Shown in pieces: positions 42,454 through 52,973 of a stretch of DNA of 64,000 bases (positions are counted from its first letter, which is position 1; each line of letters starts with the position of its first letter). This DNA comes from Rhizobium bangladeshense (lineage in GTDB: Bacteria > Pseudomonadota > Alphaproteobacteria > Rhizobiales > Rhizobiaceae): positions 62,001-126,000 of the forward strand of contig NZ_LYPL01000010.1 in the NCBI RefSeq assembly GCF_001662075.1, given 5' to 3'. The translations under genes and the position numbers were made by a program. The notes under the pieces were generated by a model. The model was not told the DNA's origin, ran no database searches, and worked only from the letters and a program-made list of their open reading frames with translations.

Positions 42454-43341
42454 TCAAGCCAGGTATTTGGTAAACCAGTCGACCGTCCGCTGCCAGGCGA
42501 GCTTGGCAGCCGCCTCGTCGTAGCGCGGCGTGGTATCATTGTGGAAACCGTGATTGACGTCGGGGTAGATATGGGCCTCGTAGGTCTTGCCCGCTGATTT
42601 CAGCGCGGCTTCATAGGCCGGCCAGCCTTCGTTGACGCCCTTGTCCAGCCCGGCATAGTGGAGAAGCAATGGCGCCTTGATCTTCGGCACGTCCTCGGCG
42701 CGCGGCTGCCTGCCGTAGAACGGCACGGCGGCGGCAAGTTCGGGATAGGCGACCGCCGCCGCGTTGGCGACACCGCCGCCGTAGCAGAAGCCGACGATGC
42801 CGACCTTGCCGGTGGTGAGGTCGCTCTTCATCAGATATTCGACTGCCGCGAAGAAGTCGTTCATCAGCTTTTCCGGGTCGACCTTCTGCTGGAGTTCGCG
42901 CCCCTTTTCGTCATTGCCGGGGTAGCCGCCGACCGAGGTGAGGCCGTCGGGCGCCAGCGCGATGAAGCCGGCTTTCGCCACGCGCCGTGCCACATCCTCG
43001 ATATAGGGATTGAGGCCCCGGTTCTCATGCACGACCACGACGGCGGCGACCTTGCCGGTGGCGTTTTTGGGGCGAACGAGATAGCCGCGGACATCGCCGT
43101 TTCCTTTCGGCGAAGGATAGGTGATGTATTCGGCGGAGATATCCGGATCGGTCGCCTCGACCTGGGTCGCCAGTGCATAATTCGGGCTCAGCGACGACAG
43201 AATGGCGGCTGCGGTCACGCCGCCGACGGCGAATTTGGCGGCGCGGTCGAGAAACTCGCGCTTGGTAATCTTCCCATGCGCATAATAATCGTAGAGTTCG
43301 AGCAGTTCCTGTGGGAAATCCTTGGCGGTCATGCGGGTCAT
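42454..43341 (-). CDS. Dienelactone hydrolase family protein (YghX-like)
   Basis: The 295-residue alpha/beta hydrolase starts at ATG 43341 with AGGAGG upstream. The nucleophile is Cys186 in VGFCYGGG, with the acid near residue 237 (AGLDKG) and His near 270 (DVNHGFHND), as in dienelactone hydrolases. A hydrophobic segment at about residues 38-58 looks like an internal signal or anchor, a feature of the YghX-like subgroup (which also has the LYDYYAHG block). It probably hydrolyses lactones or small esters. Confidence 0.85.
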   Translation of the reverse strand: MTRMTAKDFPQELLELYDYYAHGKITKREFLDRAAKFAVGGVTAAAILSSLSPNYALATQVEATDPDISAEYITYPSPKGNGDVRGYLVRPKNATGKVAAVVVVHENRGLNPYIEDVARRVAKAGFIALAPDGLTSVGGYPGNDEKGRELQQKVDPEKLMNDFFAAVEYLMKSDLTTGKVGIVGFCYGGGVANAAAVAYPELAAAVPFYGRQPRAEDVPKIKAPLLLHYAGLDKGVNEGWPAYEAALKSAGKTYEAHIYPDVNHGFHNDTTPRYDEAAAKLAWQRTVDWFTKYLA

Positions 43342-43625
43342 GATGGCTCCTCCTGGGCCTCGGGTTCTCCCCCATCCTACACAGGCAGGCGCGCTCGACT
43401 TTTCAATATTTCGCGAGATTGGCGTGAGCTTGCCGGCGCAATTGCCGCCAGTTGCACTCCTGCCTGGCATCTGCGCCGCTTGGCTTGACGATGCGCCCAT
43501 TCCATCAGGTGCTTCGCATCCCCGCCGTGGACACCGGCTAATCGAAAGCCGCCTACCGACTTATGAAAATTAATTTCACGCTCGCGTCTTGCGGCCCGTT
43601 TTCTATTGACGCCTTCCAATTTTTG

Positions 43626-43661
43626 TCCCAACTTAAAGAAAATAAATTACTTAAATTGGGA
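43626..43661. promoter_or_regulatory. Inverted-repeat operator candidate before the oxidoreductase/ABC operon
   Basis: TCCCAACTTAA (43626-43636) pairs with TTAAATTGGGA (43651-43661) with one mismatch around a 14-base AT-rich spacer, ending 11 bases before ATG 43673. The right half, AATTAC-TTAAATTGGGAACTT, resembles the leader at 16048-16068. Confidence 0.5.
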
Positions 43662-43672
43662 ACTTGATCGGC

Positions 43673-44830
43673 ATGAAAGTGGGAATCATCGGGCTCGGAT
43701 TCCGGCTCGGCTATCTCGGCTATGTCTTCAAAGCGATCGATAGCAGCTTCGACATCGTCGGCTATGTGGACCCCGATCCTGCCGGCCTTACGGGTTTGAC
43801 GGAAAAGGGCATTTCCGCCGGCAAGGCCTATTCTTCGCCGGAAGAGCTCATCGCCTCCGAAAAGCTCGATCTGCTGATGATCGGCTCGCCCAATCACATG
43901 CATCTCGGTCACATCAGGCTCGGGCTGCAAGCTGGCCTTAAGGTCTTCTGCGAAAAACCGATCGTCACGACGATCGCCGAAAGCATCGAGCTTGCCCATC
44001 TGATGGCGAAGTTCGGCCATGAGCGGCTGATGGTCGGCCTGGTGCTGCGTTATTCTCCTCTTTACAAGGATCTGCGCGCCATCCAGGCCGAGGGCAAACT
44101 CGGCCAGATCGTCTCGATCGAGGCATCCGAGCATATCGAGCCCTATCACGGCGCCTTCTTCATGCGCGACTGGCGCCGCTACGAGCGCTATTCCGGCAGT
44201 TTCATGCTGGAGAAATGCTGCCACGATCTAGACCTTTATAATGGTGTCGTCGGCGCGAGGCCGGAGCGGGTGGCCAGTTTCGGCGGCCGCAAGAGCTTCA
44301 TTCCGGCCAACGACCCGGCGCGCGAGGGCATCAACGACCTCGAGCTGTTCCATCGCAAGCCGAGCGGCTGGATGGGCTCGGACAAGGTCTTCGACAGCGA
44401 TGCCGACATCATCGATTACCAGGTGGCGATCGTCGAATATGAAAATGGCGTCGGCATGAACTTCCACACCAATCTCAACGTGCCCGACCAGTTCCGCCGC
44501 TTCGCCATCATGGGCTCGCGCGGCATGGCCGAAGGCGATTTTGTCCGCGGCTATCTCGACGTGCACGAACAGCTGACCGGCAACAAGATCGTCGAAAACA
44601 AATATGCCGCCACCGAGCTCTCCCAGCATTACGGCGCCGATGAGCAGATGGCGAGCGATCTGCTCGAAAGCGTGCGCACCGGGCTCGAACTGCCCGTGTC
44701 CACGCTGAACGCGCTCGAAGCCGGCATCCTGGCGCTGGCGATGGACGAAGCGAGGATGAAGAAAACGGTCGTCGACCTGCGTCCCATCTGGGACCGCTTC
44801 GACGAAGCCCTTCACGCCAGAGCGGCTTGA
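43673..44830 (+). CDS. Gfo/Idh/MocA family oxidoreductase
   Basis: The product is 385 residues. The Rossmann motif GIIGLGFRLGYLG at the N-terminus binds NAD(P), followed by CEKPIVTT with the conserved Lys of the EKP motif and a C-terminal (beta/alpha) substrate domain. It is probably a sugar or polyol dehydrogenase acting on the solute imported by the ABC system encoded after it (13-base gap). ATG 43673 is used instead of a TTG three codons upstream. Substrate unknown. Confidence 0.9.
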   Translation: MKVGIIGLGFRLGYLGYVFKAIDSSFDIVGYVDPDPAGLTGLTEKGISAGKAYSSPEELIASEKLDLLMIGSPNHMHLGHIRLGLQAGLKVFCEKPIVTTIAESIELAHLMAKFGHERLMVGLVLRYSPLYKDLRAIQAEGKLGQIVSIEASEHIEPYHGAFFMRDWRRYERYSGSFMLEKCCHDLDLYNGVVGARPERVASFGGRKSFIPANDPAREGINDLELFHRKPSGWMGSDKVFDSDADIIDYQVAIVEYENGVGMNFHTNLNVPDQFRRFAIMGSRGMAEGDFVRGYLDVHEQLTGNKIVENKYAATELSQHYGADEQMASDLLESVRTGLELPVSTLNALEAGILALAMDEARMKKTVVDLRPIWDRFDEALHARAA

Positions 44831-44843
44831 GGACGGCGGCAAG

Positions 44844-45728
44844 ATGAGTGTTCAAAGAAGCGCCTTCATCTTCGCCTGGATCCTTCTCCTTCCGGCCGTT
44901 ATCTATGTTCTTGCCATCGTCGCCTATCCCCTGGTCGACACGTTCATTCTCTCCTTCACCGATGCGTCGCTGCGAAAGACCACCAATTGGGTCGGCTGGG
45001 TCAACTACGAGAAGATCTTCAACGAACGTTTCGCGGAAGTCATCATTCGCACCTTCGTCTGGACCTTCTTCTCCGTCGCCCTGAAAATGGTGATCGGCAC
45101 CTTCGGCGCCTGCATGCTGAATGCCGCCGTACCGGGCCGCTCTTTGTTCCGGCTTTTGACCATGCCGCCATGGATCGTGCCGATGGCCATCGGCATCTTC
45201 ATGTGGGGCTGGATGTATAATGGCCAGTTCGGGATGATCTCGGGCCTGCTGCAGCGCTTCGGCCTCGTCGACGGCCCGGTCGCCTTCCTCGCCTATGGCA
45301 GCACTGCCTTCTGGGCAACGATCGTCACCGACGTGTGGATCGGCGTGCCGCTGGTGACGATCTACTTTCTGGCCGCGATCCAGTCGATCCCGAAAGATCT
45401 CTACGAGGCCGCCTGGACCGACGGCGCCGGCCGCTGGTACCGCTTTCGCCGCATCACCCTGCCGCTGATGGTGCCCGCCATCATCACCATGTCGATGCTG
45501 TCGCTGATCGCCACCTTCAACTCCTTCGACATTATCTGGATCCTGACGCAGGGCGGCCCGAGCGGCGAGACGACGACGATGATCATCGACACCTACCAGA
45601 CGGCGATCGGCTCGAAGAAATACGGGGAAGGGGCGGCGCGCGCCGTCTTGATCTGCATCTTCCTGTCGCTCTTCTGCTTCGCCTATTTCCGCGTCACCCG
45701 CCGCCTCAACCCGGAGAAGCGCGCATGA
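44844..45728 (+). CDS. Sugar-type ABC transporter permease (MalF/UgpA-like)
   Basis: The product is 294 residues with six predicted transmembrane helices. The cytoplasmic EAA loop IPKDLYEAAWTDGAGRWYRF is clear. It ends in ATGA, overlapping the next permease start by four bases. It imports a carbohydrate or similar solute together with the following genes. Confidence 0.92.
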   Translation: MSVQRSAFIFAWILLLPAVIYVLAIVAYPLVDTFILSFTDASLRKTTNWVGWVNYEKIFNERFAEVIIRTFVWTFFSVALKMVIGTFGACMLNAAVPGRSLFRLLTMPPWIVPMAIGIFMWGWMYNGQFGMISGLLQRFGLVDGPVAFLAYGSTAFWATIVTDVWIGVPLVTIYFLAAIQSIPKDLYEAAWTDGAGRWYRFRRITLPLMVPAIITMSMLSLIATFNSFDIIWILTQGGPSGETTTMIIDTYQTAIGSKKYGEGAARAVLICIFLSLFCFAYFRVTRRLNPEKRA

Positions 45729-46582
45729 GCAATGCTGCCATGATCGACCGTTACCGCTGGTGGGAGATCATCCTGATCTATTGCGGCATCGCCTTGTTTC
45801 TATTCTTCGTGCTGGCGCCCTTCGTGGAGGGCTTCCTGGTGTCGCTGAAGCCACTCGCCCAGCTCTTCTCCTCGCCCTACCGCTTCTGGCCGGAGAACGG
45901 CTCGTTCGAAGCCTATCGGACGATGTGGATCAGCGTGCCGGGGTTTGCGCGCTATATCTTCAATTCCTTCTTCATCTCGACCATCGTCACGCTGATCGTG
46001 CTCTGCCTCGTCATCCCGGCCGCCTATGCCTTCGCCAAGTTCGAATTCAGGGGCATGGGGATCCTGCTCGGCGCCTTCCTGACGGTGAACATGTTCTCCG
46101 GCGCCGTGCTCCTGATCCCGCTCTTCCGGCTGATGCGCAACATGGGTGTGCTCAACACCTATCTCGCCATGATCGTGCCGGGCGTCGCCTTCCTCATCCC
46201 GTCGGCGATCTGGCTGCTGCGCACCTATATGATCCGCATTCCCCAGGAGTTGAACGAAGCTGCCTATATGGATGGCGCCAGCCACTTCTACACGCTTCGC
46301 CGCGTCATCCTGCCGATTGCGATGCCGGGAATCATCGTCGTCGCCATCACCACCTTCATCGGCGCTTACGCCCAGCAATTCATCTTCGCGCTGACCTTCA
46401 ACTCGAAGACCGAATACATGCCCTTGCCGGTGGGGCTCTTTGCTTACTTCGGCAAGCAGGAGGTCATCTGGAACGAACTGATGGCGGCTTCCTTCGTCGG
46501 CATCGCGCCGGCGATGGTCGTCATCTTCTTCCTTCAGCGTTACCTCGTCGGCGGTCTGACCGCCGGTGCGGTGAAACAATAA
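45725..46582 (+). CDS. Sugar-type ABC transporter permease (MalG/UgpE-like)
   Basis: The product is 285 residues with six predicted transmembrane helices. The EAA loop reads IPQELNEAAYMDGASHFYTL. ATG 45725 overlaps the stop of the preceding permease, so the longer in-frame extension upstream is not used. Partner of the MalF-like subunit. Confidence 0.92.
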   Translation: MSNAAMIDRYRWWEIILIYCGIALFLFFVLAPFVEGFLVSLKPLAQLFSSPYRFWPENGSFEAYRTMWISVPGFARYIFNSFFISTIVTLIVLCLVIPAAYAFAKFEFRGMGILLGAFLTVNMFSGAVLLIPLFRLMRNMGVLNTYLAMIVPGVAFLIPSAIWLLRTYMIRIPQELNEAAYMDGASHFYTLRRVILPIAMPGIIVVAITTFIGAYAQQFIFALTFNSKTEYMPLPVGLFAYFGKQEVIWNELMAASFVGIAPAMVVIFFLQRYLVGGLTAGAVKQ

Positions 46583-46628
46583 GAGCAAAAACGAGTGAAC
46601 AGCTAACAACCACAATGGGAGTCACGAC

Positions 46629-47861
46629 GTGAGCATAACAATCAAGACAGGCCTTATGGCGCTCGCCCTGCTCGGTTCGACGGCACTGACCGCGGTCACT
46701 GCCCATGCGGCCGACAAGGAAATCAGCTGGATCTATTGCGGCGACACGATCGACCCGGTCCACACCAAATATATCAAGCAATGGGAAGAAAAGAACGCCG
46801 GCTGGAAGGTCACGCCTGAAGTCGTCGGCTGGGCGCAGTGCCAGGACAAGGCAACGACGCTGGCGGCCGCCGGCACGCCGGTTGCCATGGCCTATGTCGG
46901 CTCGCGCACGCTGAAGGAGTTCGCCCAGAACGACCTTATCGTTCAGGTGCCGATGACGGATGAGGAAAAGAAGAGCTACTATCCCAATATCGTCGACACG
47001 GTGACCTTCGAGGGCACGCAGTGGGGCGTTCCGATCGCCTTCTCCACCAAGGCGCTTTACTGGAACAAGGACCTCTTCAAGCAGGCCGGCCTCGATCCCG
47101 AGAAGCCGCCGAAGACCTGGGCTGAAGAAATCGAGATGGCAAAGACCATCAAGGAAAAGACCGGCATTCCGGGCTTCGGCCTCGTCGCCAAGACCTTCGA
47201 CAACACGATGCACCAGTTCATGCATTGGGTTTACACGAACAACGGCAAGGTGATCGATGCCGAAGGCAACATCACGCTCGACAGTCCGCAGATTCTCGCT
47301 GCGCTCAAGGCCTACAAGGATATCGTCCCCTACTCCGAAGAAGGCCCGACGGCCTACGAGCAGAACGAAGTCCGCGCCATCTTCCTCGACGGCAAGGTCG
47401 CCATGATCCAGGCCGGCTCGGGCGCCGCCACCCGCCTGAAGGAGACGAAGATCAACTGGGGCATTACGACGCTGCCGCTCGGTCCCGATGCCAAGGGCCC
47501 GGGCACGCTGCTAATCACCGACAGCCTGGCGATCTTCAAGGGTTCCGGCGTCGAGGAGAAGGCGACCGAATTCGCCAAGTTCATCACCTCGCCGGATGTT
47601 CAGTCGGAATACGAATTGCAGGGCGGCGCCGGCCTCACCCCGCTGCGTCCCTCGGCAAAGGTCGACGAATTCGTCGCCAAGGACCCCTACTGGAAGCCTC
47701 TGATCGAAGGCATCAACTATGGTGGTCCCGAGCCGCTCTTCACCGACTATAAGGGCTTCCAGAACTCGATGATCGAGATGATCCAGTCGGTCGTCACTGG
47801 CAAGGCCGAACCGGAAGCTGCGCTGAAGAAGGCTGCCGGCGAAATCGAAGCCTTCAAGTAA
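46629..47861 (+). CDS. Sugar ABC transporter substrate-binding protein
   Basis: The 410-residue periplasmic protein has a Sec signal (LTAVTAHA/AD) and is of the SBP_bac_1 (maltose-binding-type) family, with blocks VPIAFSTKALYWNKDLF and PKTWAEEIEMAKTIKEKTG. The GTG start at 46629 has GGGAG upstream. It lies after the permeases, as in many rhizobial operons. Confidence 0.92.
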   Translation: MSITIKTGLMALALLGSTALTAVTAHAADKEISWIYCGDTIDPVHTKYIKQWEEKNAGWKVTPEVVGWAQCQDKATTLAAAGTPVAMAYVGSRTLKEFAQNDLIVQVPMTDEEKKSYYPNIVDTVTFEGTQWGVPIAFSTKALYWNKDLFKQAGLDPEKPPKTWAEEIEMAKTIKEKTGIPGFGLVAKTFDNTMHQFMHWVYTNNGKVIDAEGNITLDSPQILAALKAYKDIVPYSEEGPTAYEQNEVRAIFLDGKVAMIQAGSGAATRLKETKINWGITTLPLGPDAKGPGTLLITDSLAIFKGSGVEEKATEFAKFITSPDVQSEYELQGGAGLTPLRPSAKVDEFVAKDPYWKPLIEGINYGGPEPLFTDYKGFQNSMIEMIQSVVTGKAEPEAALKKAAGEIEAFK

Positions 47862-47952
47862 GGACTCCTGAATCTCCCTGGGGTCGCGGCACAAGCCGCG
47901 GCCCCTCCCCTCTATCGAATGTGCGACGAAGGCCGCCGGCGGAGACAGATTT

Positions 47953-49086
<1,134 letters not shown>

Positions 49087-49317
49087 GCGGCTGGTTCGGC
49101 GGCGGCGGTTCGGCCTGGCCGAAATGACCCCTCGGTGTTGGCTACCACGGGCCGGACTCGGCCGGTTGCGGACTTCGGTAGTATGGCTGGATTGCGCCGC
49201 TTGTTCAGCTCTTTCGATAACGCCGACACGTGGCGCGCTAGGAAAGGCCAGCCGCGCCCTCATTCGGGCCGATGCGCCTGCTGTCATCAACCGAGACGCG
49301 TCCGGGCGACGAGCGCT

Positions 49318-50214
49318 TTAGTCCGCCAGCTGGGCGCGTAGGCGCGGCACGATCCAGTCGAGGAAGCAGCGCACCTTCAGCGACAGGGGATATGCTGGTC
49401 CATGCAGAACGTTCACCGGCAGCGGTTCCGGCGCGAACTCCGTCAGCAATTCCTGCAGAGCGCCGGAGCGCAACTGATCGGAAATCTGGTAAGACAGTAC
49501 GCGGATAATGCCGATACCGGCCATTGCAGCCTGGATGGCCGCCTCCGTCGTGTTGACCGCGAGTTTCGGGCGCGGCTCGATGGTGAAGGCCGGACCGTCC
49601 CGGCGATAGCGCCATTCCGGCGCGGTCGCAAAGCCTTGGAAGCTGATGCCGTCATGTCTGACAAGATCTTCCGGCCGACGCGGGACGCCCCGGCGGGCGA
49701 GATAGTCGGGGCTGGCGCAGATCACCCGGCGGACACTGCCGACGCGCGTTGCGATCAGTGCACTGTCGGTCAGGTGGCCAATTCTAAGAGCCACGTCAAC
49801 CTGCTCGTCCGCCAGATTGATCTGCCGATCAACCAGCGTCAGGCGCAGATTGATATTGGGTTGCTTCTTCAAAAATCCCAGCGCGATTGGCAGCAGATGA
49901 CGCTCGCCGAAAGCAACAGGTGCGGTCACATGGAGCCCGCCACGCAGCGTGCCATGGTCGCCGCTTGCCTGCCGCTCCGCCGCATCCAGCTCATCAAGGA
50001 TACGCCGCGAGGCGGCGACGAAGGCGCGCCCCTCCTCGGTCAGCGAGAGGCCCCGGCGAGTGCGCAGCACCAAGGGCACGCCGAGATGCTTTTCAAGATC
50101 TGCCACCTTACGGCTGACCGTGGCAAGCGGTGCATGCAGTCGCCGCGCCCCGGCAGAAAGGCTGCCGGCGTCGACCACCGCCAGCAGTACCGTCATCGCG
50201 TCAAAACGGTCCAT
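49318..50214 (-). CDS. LysR-family transcriptional regulator
   Basis: The product is 298 residues from ATG 50214 (GGAAGG upstream). The winged HTH (VVDAGSLSAGARRLHAPLAT, VSRKVADLEKHLGVPLV) is followed by a substrate-binding domain ending WIVPRLRAQLAD. It is divergent from the metallo-beta-lactamase gene over 134 bases, the usual layout for a LysR regulator and its target. Confidence 0.9.
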   Translation of the reverse strand: MDRFDAMTVLLAVVDAGSLSAGARRLHAPLATVSRKVADLEKHLGVPLVLRTRRGLSLTEEGRAFVAASRRILDELDAAERQASGDHGTLRGGLHVTAPVAFGERHLLPIALGFLKKQPNINLRLTLVDRQINLADEQVDVALRIGHLTDSALIATRVGSVRRVICASPDYLARRGVPRRPEDLVRHDGISFQGFATAPEWRYRRDGPAFTIEPRPKLAVNTTEAAIQAAMAGIGIIRVLSYQISDQLRSGALQELLTEFAPEPLPVNVLHGPAYPLSLKVRCFLDWIVPRLRAQLAD

Positions 50215-50348
50215 CCAAATCCTTCCGCAATCTGGGAGGAAAGTTCTCAAAATGGCAGGATACCCTACTGTTTGTGGATGTCATAGCTTCACCTTCGTTC
50301 AAGGGCGCTGCCCGGTTCCCCATATCCCAAATGATCAGGAAGGACGTC

Positions 50349-51335
50349 ATGCCCAAACTTTCGCGTCGTGCCTTTGCAAGTGCTCTCCCTCTCGGCTTGC
50401 TCGGGGGCAGCCTCCTCGGCGGAGGAATGATTGAAGGCGCGTCTGCGCTTGCCGCCACACAGGATACCGGAAAAGCGCCGGTCAGTGTTACGCCGCTCGC
50501 GCAGATCCGTATCGGCCGTTTCACGGTGACGGCGTTGACGGATGGCTATGCGGATATGCCCTATGATTATTTTCCAGGGCGCACCGCGGCGGAGGTTGAA
50601 CAGGCGGCAGTCGCGCAGTTCACCGCTCGCGCCACCGGGGTGCGCTTCCTCTTCAACCAATATCTGGTCGAGGATGGCGAACGCCGCATCCTGATCGATG
50701 CCGGTGCGGCAGGCTCGATCGGGCAAACCGGCCGATTGCCGCAGGCGCTCGCCGCGCTCGGCCTGCAGCGAGACCAGATCGACGCCGTGATCGTGACGCA
50801 TATGCATCAGGACCACATGGGCGGCCTGATTCTCGGAGGCAAGAACAACTATCCCAACGCGGAACTCTATATAGATCGGCGCGACGTCGCCCATTGGACC
50901 GATCCGGCCAAGCGCAACGGCGCGCCCGATTATCTGCAGACCAGTTTCAAGATGGCCGACGAGGTCGTGCGCCTTTACCCGAGACTTCAGGCGATCGATG
51001 GAGAGCGAGAAATCGTGCCGGGCGTCTCGATCGTCGACCTGACCGGCCATACACCCGGCCATATCGGCGTGCGGGTCGAGGATGGCGGACAGAGCCTCAT
51101 CATGGTTTCGGATATGATCTTTCCCGTGGTGCATCCTGGGGCGACCGATGTGTTCTTCCTGTTCGAGCAGGATCCTGTCGCGGCTAAGGCGATGCGCGAC
51201 CGGTTCTTTCCTCGCGCCGCTTCGGAAGGCGCCCTCATCGCCGCCACGCACATGCCCTTCCCAGGGCTCGGCCGTGTCGTCGCCGACCGTGGGCAGATGC
51301 GCTGGCAGGTCGCGGACTGGGGTTTGCAGAACTGA
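50349..51335 (+). CDS. Exported MBL-fold metallohydrolase
   Basis: The product is 328 residues. The N-terminus PKLSRRAFASALPLGLLGG is a twin-arginine-type signal. The zinc motif HMHQDH is at residues 151-156, with another ligand in HTPGHIGV and Asp in MVSDMIF. It belongs to the lactonase/hydrolase-like MBL branch; quorum-quenching or detoxifying activity is possible but not shown. ATG 50349 follows AGGAAGG. It is probably controlled by the divergent LysR gene. Confidence 0.88.
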   Translation: MPKLSRRAFASALPLGLLGGSLLGGGMIEGASALAATQDTGKAPVSVTPLAQIRIGRFTVTALTDGYADMPYDYFPGRTAAEVEQAAVAQFTARATGVRFLFNQYLVEDGERRILIDAGAAGSIGQTGRLPQALAALGLQRDQIDAVIVTHMHQDHMGGLILGGKNNYPNAELYIDRRDVAHWTDPAKRNGAPDYLQTSFKMADEVVRLYPRLQAIDGEREIVPGVSIVDLTGHTPGHIGVRVEDGGQSLIMVSDMIFPVVHPGATDVFFLFEQDPVAAKAMRDRFFPRAASEGALIAATHMPFPGLGRVVADRGQMRWQVADWGLQN

Positions 51336-51406
51336 GGTCTGATCCGGGTCGCAAGGGTAGTCGTCGCCGTGATGGCCTCCGCCGCCGGGTCGCGAACAGG
51401 CGATTT

Positions 51407-51461
51407 TCGCCCTCAACCGGAACCGGCTCCTACCAGACAAAGGCGCGGGCCGCGACCTGAC
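51407..51461 (-). pseudogene. 3' tail of a D-threonine-aldolase-like gene (duplicate)
   Basis: On the minus strand the segment encodes VAARAFVW-stop, nearly the same as the C-terminus VAARGLVW-stop of the complete gene at 54579. Similarity continues past the stop (CGCCCTCAACC, TACCAGACAA). It is a short stranded copy joined to the ABC ATPase fragment that follows. Confidence 0.55.
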
Positions 51462-51464
51462 GCG

Positions 51465-52070
51465 GCTGCGCGCCGACATGCGCATCGAGCTTGCCAAGCT
51501 ACACCGGCAGCTGAAGGCGACGATGATCTATGTCACGTATGACCAGGTCGAAGCCATGACGATAGCCGACCGCATCGTCGTGCTCGACGCCGGCGACATC
51601 TCGCAGACCGGCGCGCCGCTCGAGCTTTATCACAAGCCCGCCAACCAGTTCGTCGCCGGCTTCATCGGCAATCCGAAGATGAATTTCCTGCCGGTGACCT
51701 GCAAGGGCGTCAGCGCCGACGGTGTCGAAGTGGATTACAAGGGACAGATTGCATGGCCGGCAAGACCCTGACGCTCGGCATCCGCCCGGAGCATATCCAG
51801 CTGAACGGCGGCGACATCGTCTTTACCGTGACGCCGGCGGTCATCGAACGGCTCGGCGCTAATACGGTCGCCTATGCCTCACTCAACGGCGAGGCCGAGA
51901 ATTTTTGCGCTATGTTGCCCGGCAGCGTCGGCATCCGCCCCGACGCACCTGTGACAACCGGCATCAATGCCGCCGATTGCCATCTCTTCGACGAAGCGGG
52001 CGTCGCCTTTGAGCGGCGCGTGGAACTGACGGAAATCGATATGAACGTGATCAATCCTACGGCGGCTTGA
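51465..52070 (+). pseudogene. Decayed partial duplicate of the UgpC-like ATPase gene
   Basis: The sequence is nearly identical to the 3' part of the intact ATPase gene (48453-49086), from just after Walker B to the stop. The Walker A and signature regions are absent. A 28-base deletion after GATTACAAG (about 51740) shifts the frame, splitting it into pieces of 97 and 105 codons. No functional ATPase can be made. Confidence 0.85.
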
Positions 52071-52165
52071 ACCGACTGGCTCGGTTCGTTCCACCAGGAG
52101 TCCCGTAGGGGGCGACATGACACCCTCTTCCGTCAATTTAATCATCGCCGCCAAGGGTATCGCCA

Positions 52166-52900
52166 ATGGGATGGGAAGCACTTCGGCAATGGGGTGAAGA
52201 CGCGGTTCGCATCGAACGGCTGACGGGTGGAGTTGCCAATGACGTGTGGAGCGTTCGCGTCCACGGGCAGACCGCGGTCGGTCGTCTCGGCTACAGAACC
52301 GACGCCGATCTCGCATGGGAAGCCGAGCTCATCCAATATCTCGACAGTGAAGGCATGCACGTTCCAGTGCCGATCCCGACGACCGACGGCCGGCTGTTCG
52401 CGAACGGTCTGGTGGTGATGAAATACATGGAGGGCGGACCGCCCGAGACGGAGTCCGACTGGTGTCGCGTGGCCGACACGCTCCGCGAGCTGCATCGGTT
52501 GACACAGGGCTGGCCGCAGCGCCCAGGCTGGCGATCGTCGATCGACCTTCTTCACGTCGAAACTGGAACGAGGATCGACCTTGCCGCGATGCCGCCTGAG
52601 GGCGTTATTCGGTGTCGAGCCGCGTGGGCGCAGCTCATCGGACGTCAGAGATGCGTTGTCCACGGCAACCCCAATAGCCCTGGCAACATCCGCATGACCG
52701 CCGATCGAGTCGCGTTGATCGCCTGGGACGAGTCACACGTCGACGTTCCCGACCTCGACCTGGCGCTGCCCGGCAACGCTGCCGGTCTCGACGACGAAGC
52801 GCACGATATCGCCGCGCAAGCGTTCGCCGCATGGGAAGCCGCCGTCTGCTGGCAGGACGAGTACGCCGTCAAGCGGCTCGCCGAAGTTCGAGCGGTCTGA
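52166..52900 (+). CDS. Aminoglycoside phosphotransferase-like kinase-fold protein
   Basis: The product is 244 residues. An N-terminal lobe (RLTGGVANDVWSVRVHGQTA, then a Glu-containing helix) and the catalytic loop VVHGNPNSPGNIR with a later WDESHVDVPDLDLA fit the APH/choline-kinase fold. The usual HGD catalytic Asp is Asn here and the metal-binding D-W/D-F motif reads WDES, so activity may be altered or lost. A small-molecule kinase or resistance function is inferred from fold only. Confidence 0.75.
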   Translation: MGWEALRQWGEDAVRIERLTGGVANDVWSVRVHGQTAVGRLGYRTDADLAWEAELIQYLDSEGMHVPVPIPTTDGRLFANGLVVMKYMEGGPPETESDWCRVADTLRELHRLTQGWPQRPGWRSSIDLLHVETGTRIDLAAMPPEGVIRCRAAWAQLIGRQRCVVHGNPNSPGNIRMTADRVALIAWDESHVDVPDLDLALPGNAAGLDDEAHDIAAQAFAAWEAAVCWQDEYAVKRLAEVRAV

Positions 52901-52973
52901 CGAGTTTCGGCGGATCGATGAGCGGCCGCATCGATGTCGGGACCTCCGGCGACCGCATGTTCCCGACCGCGCG

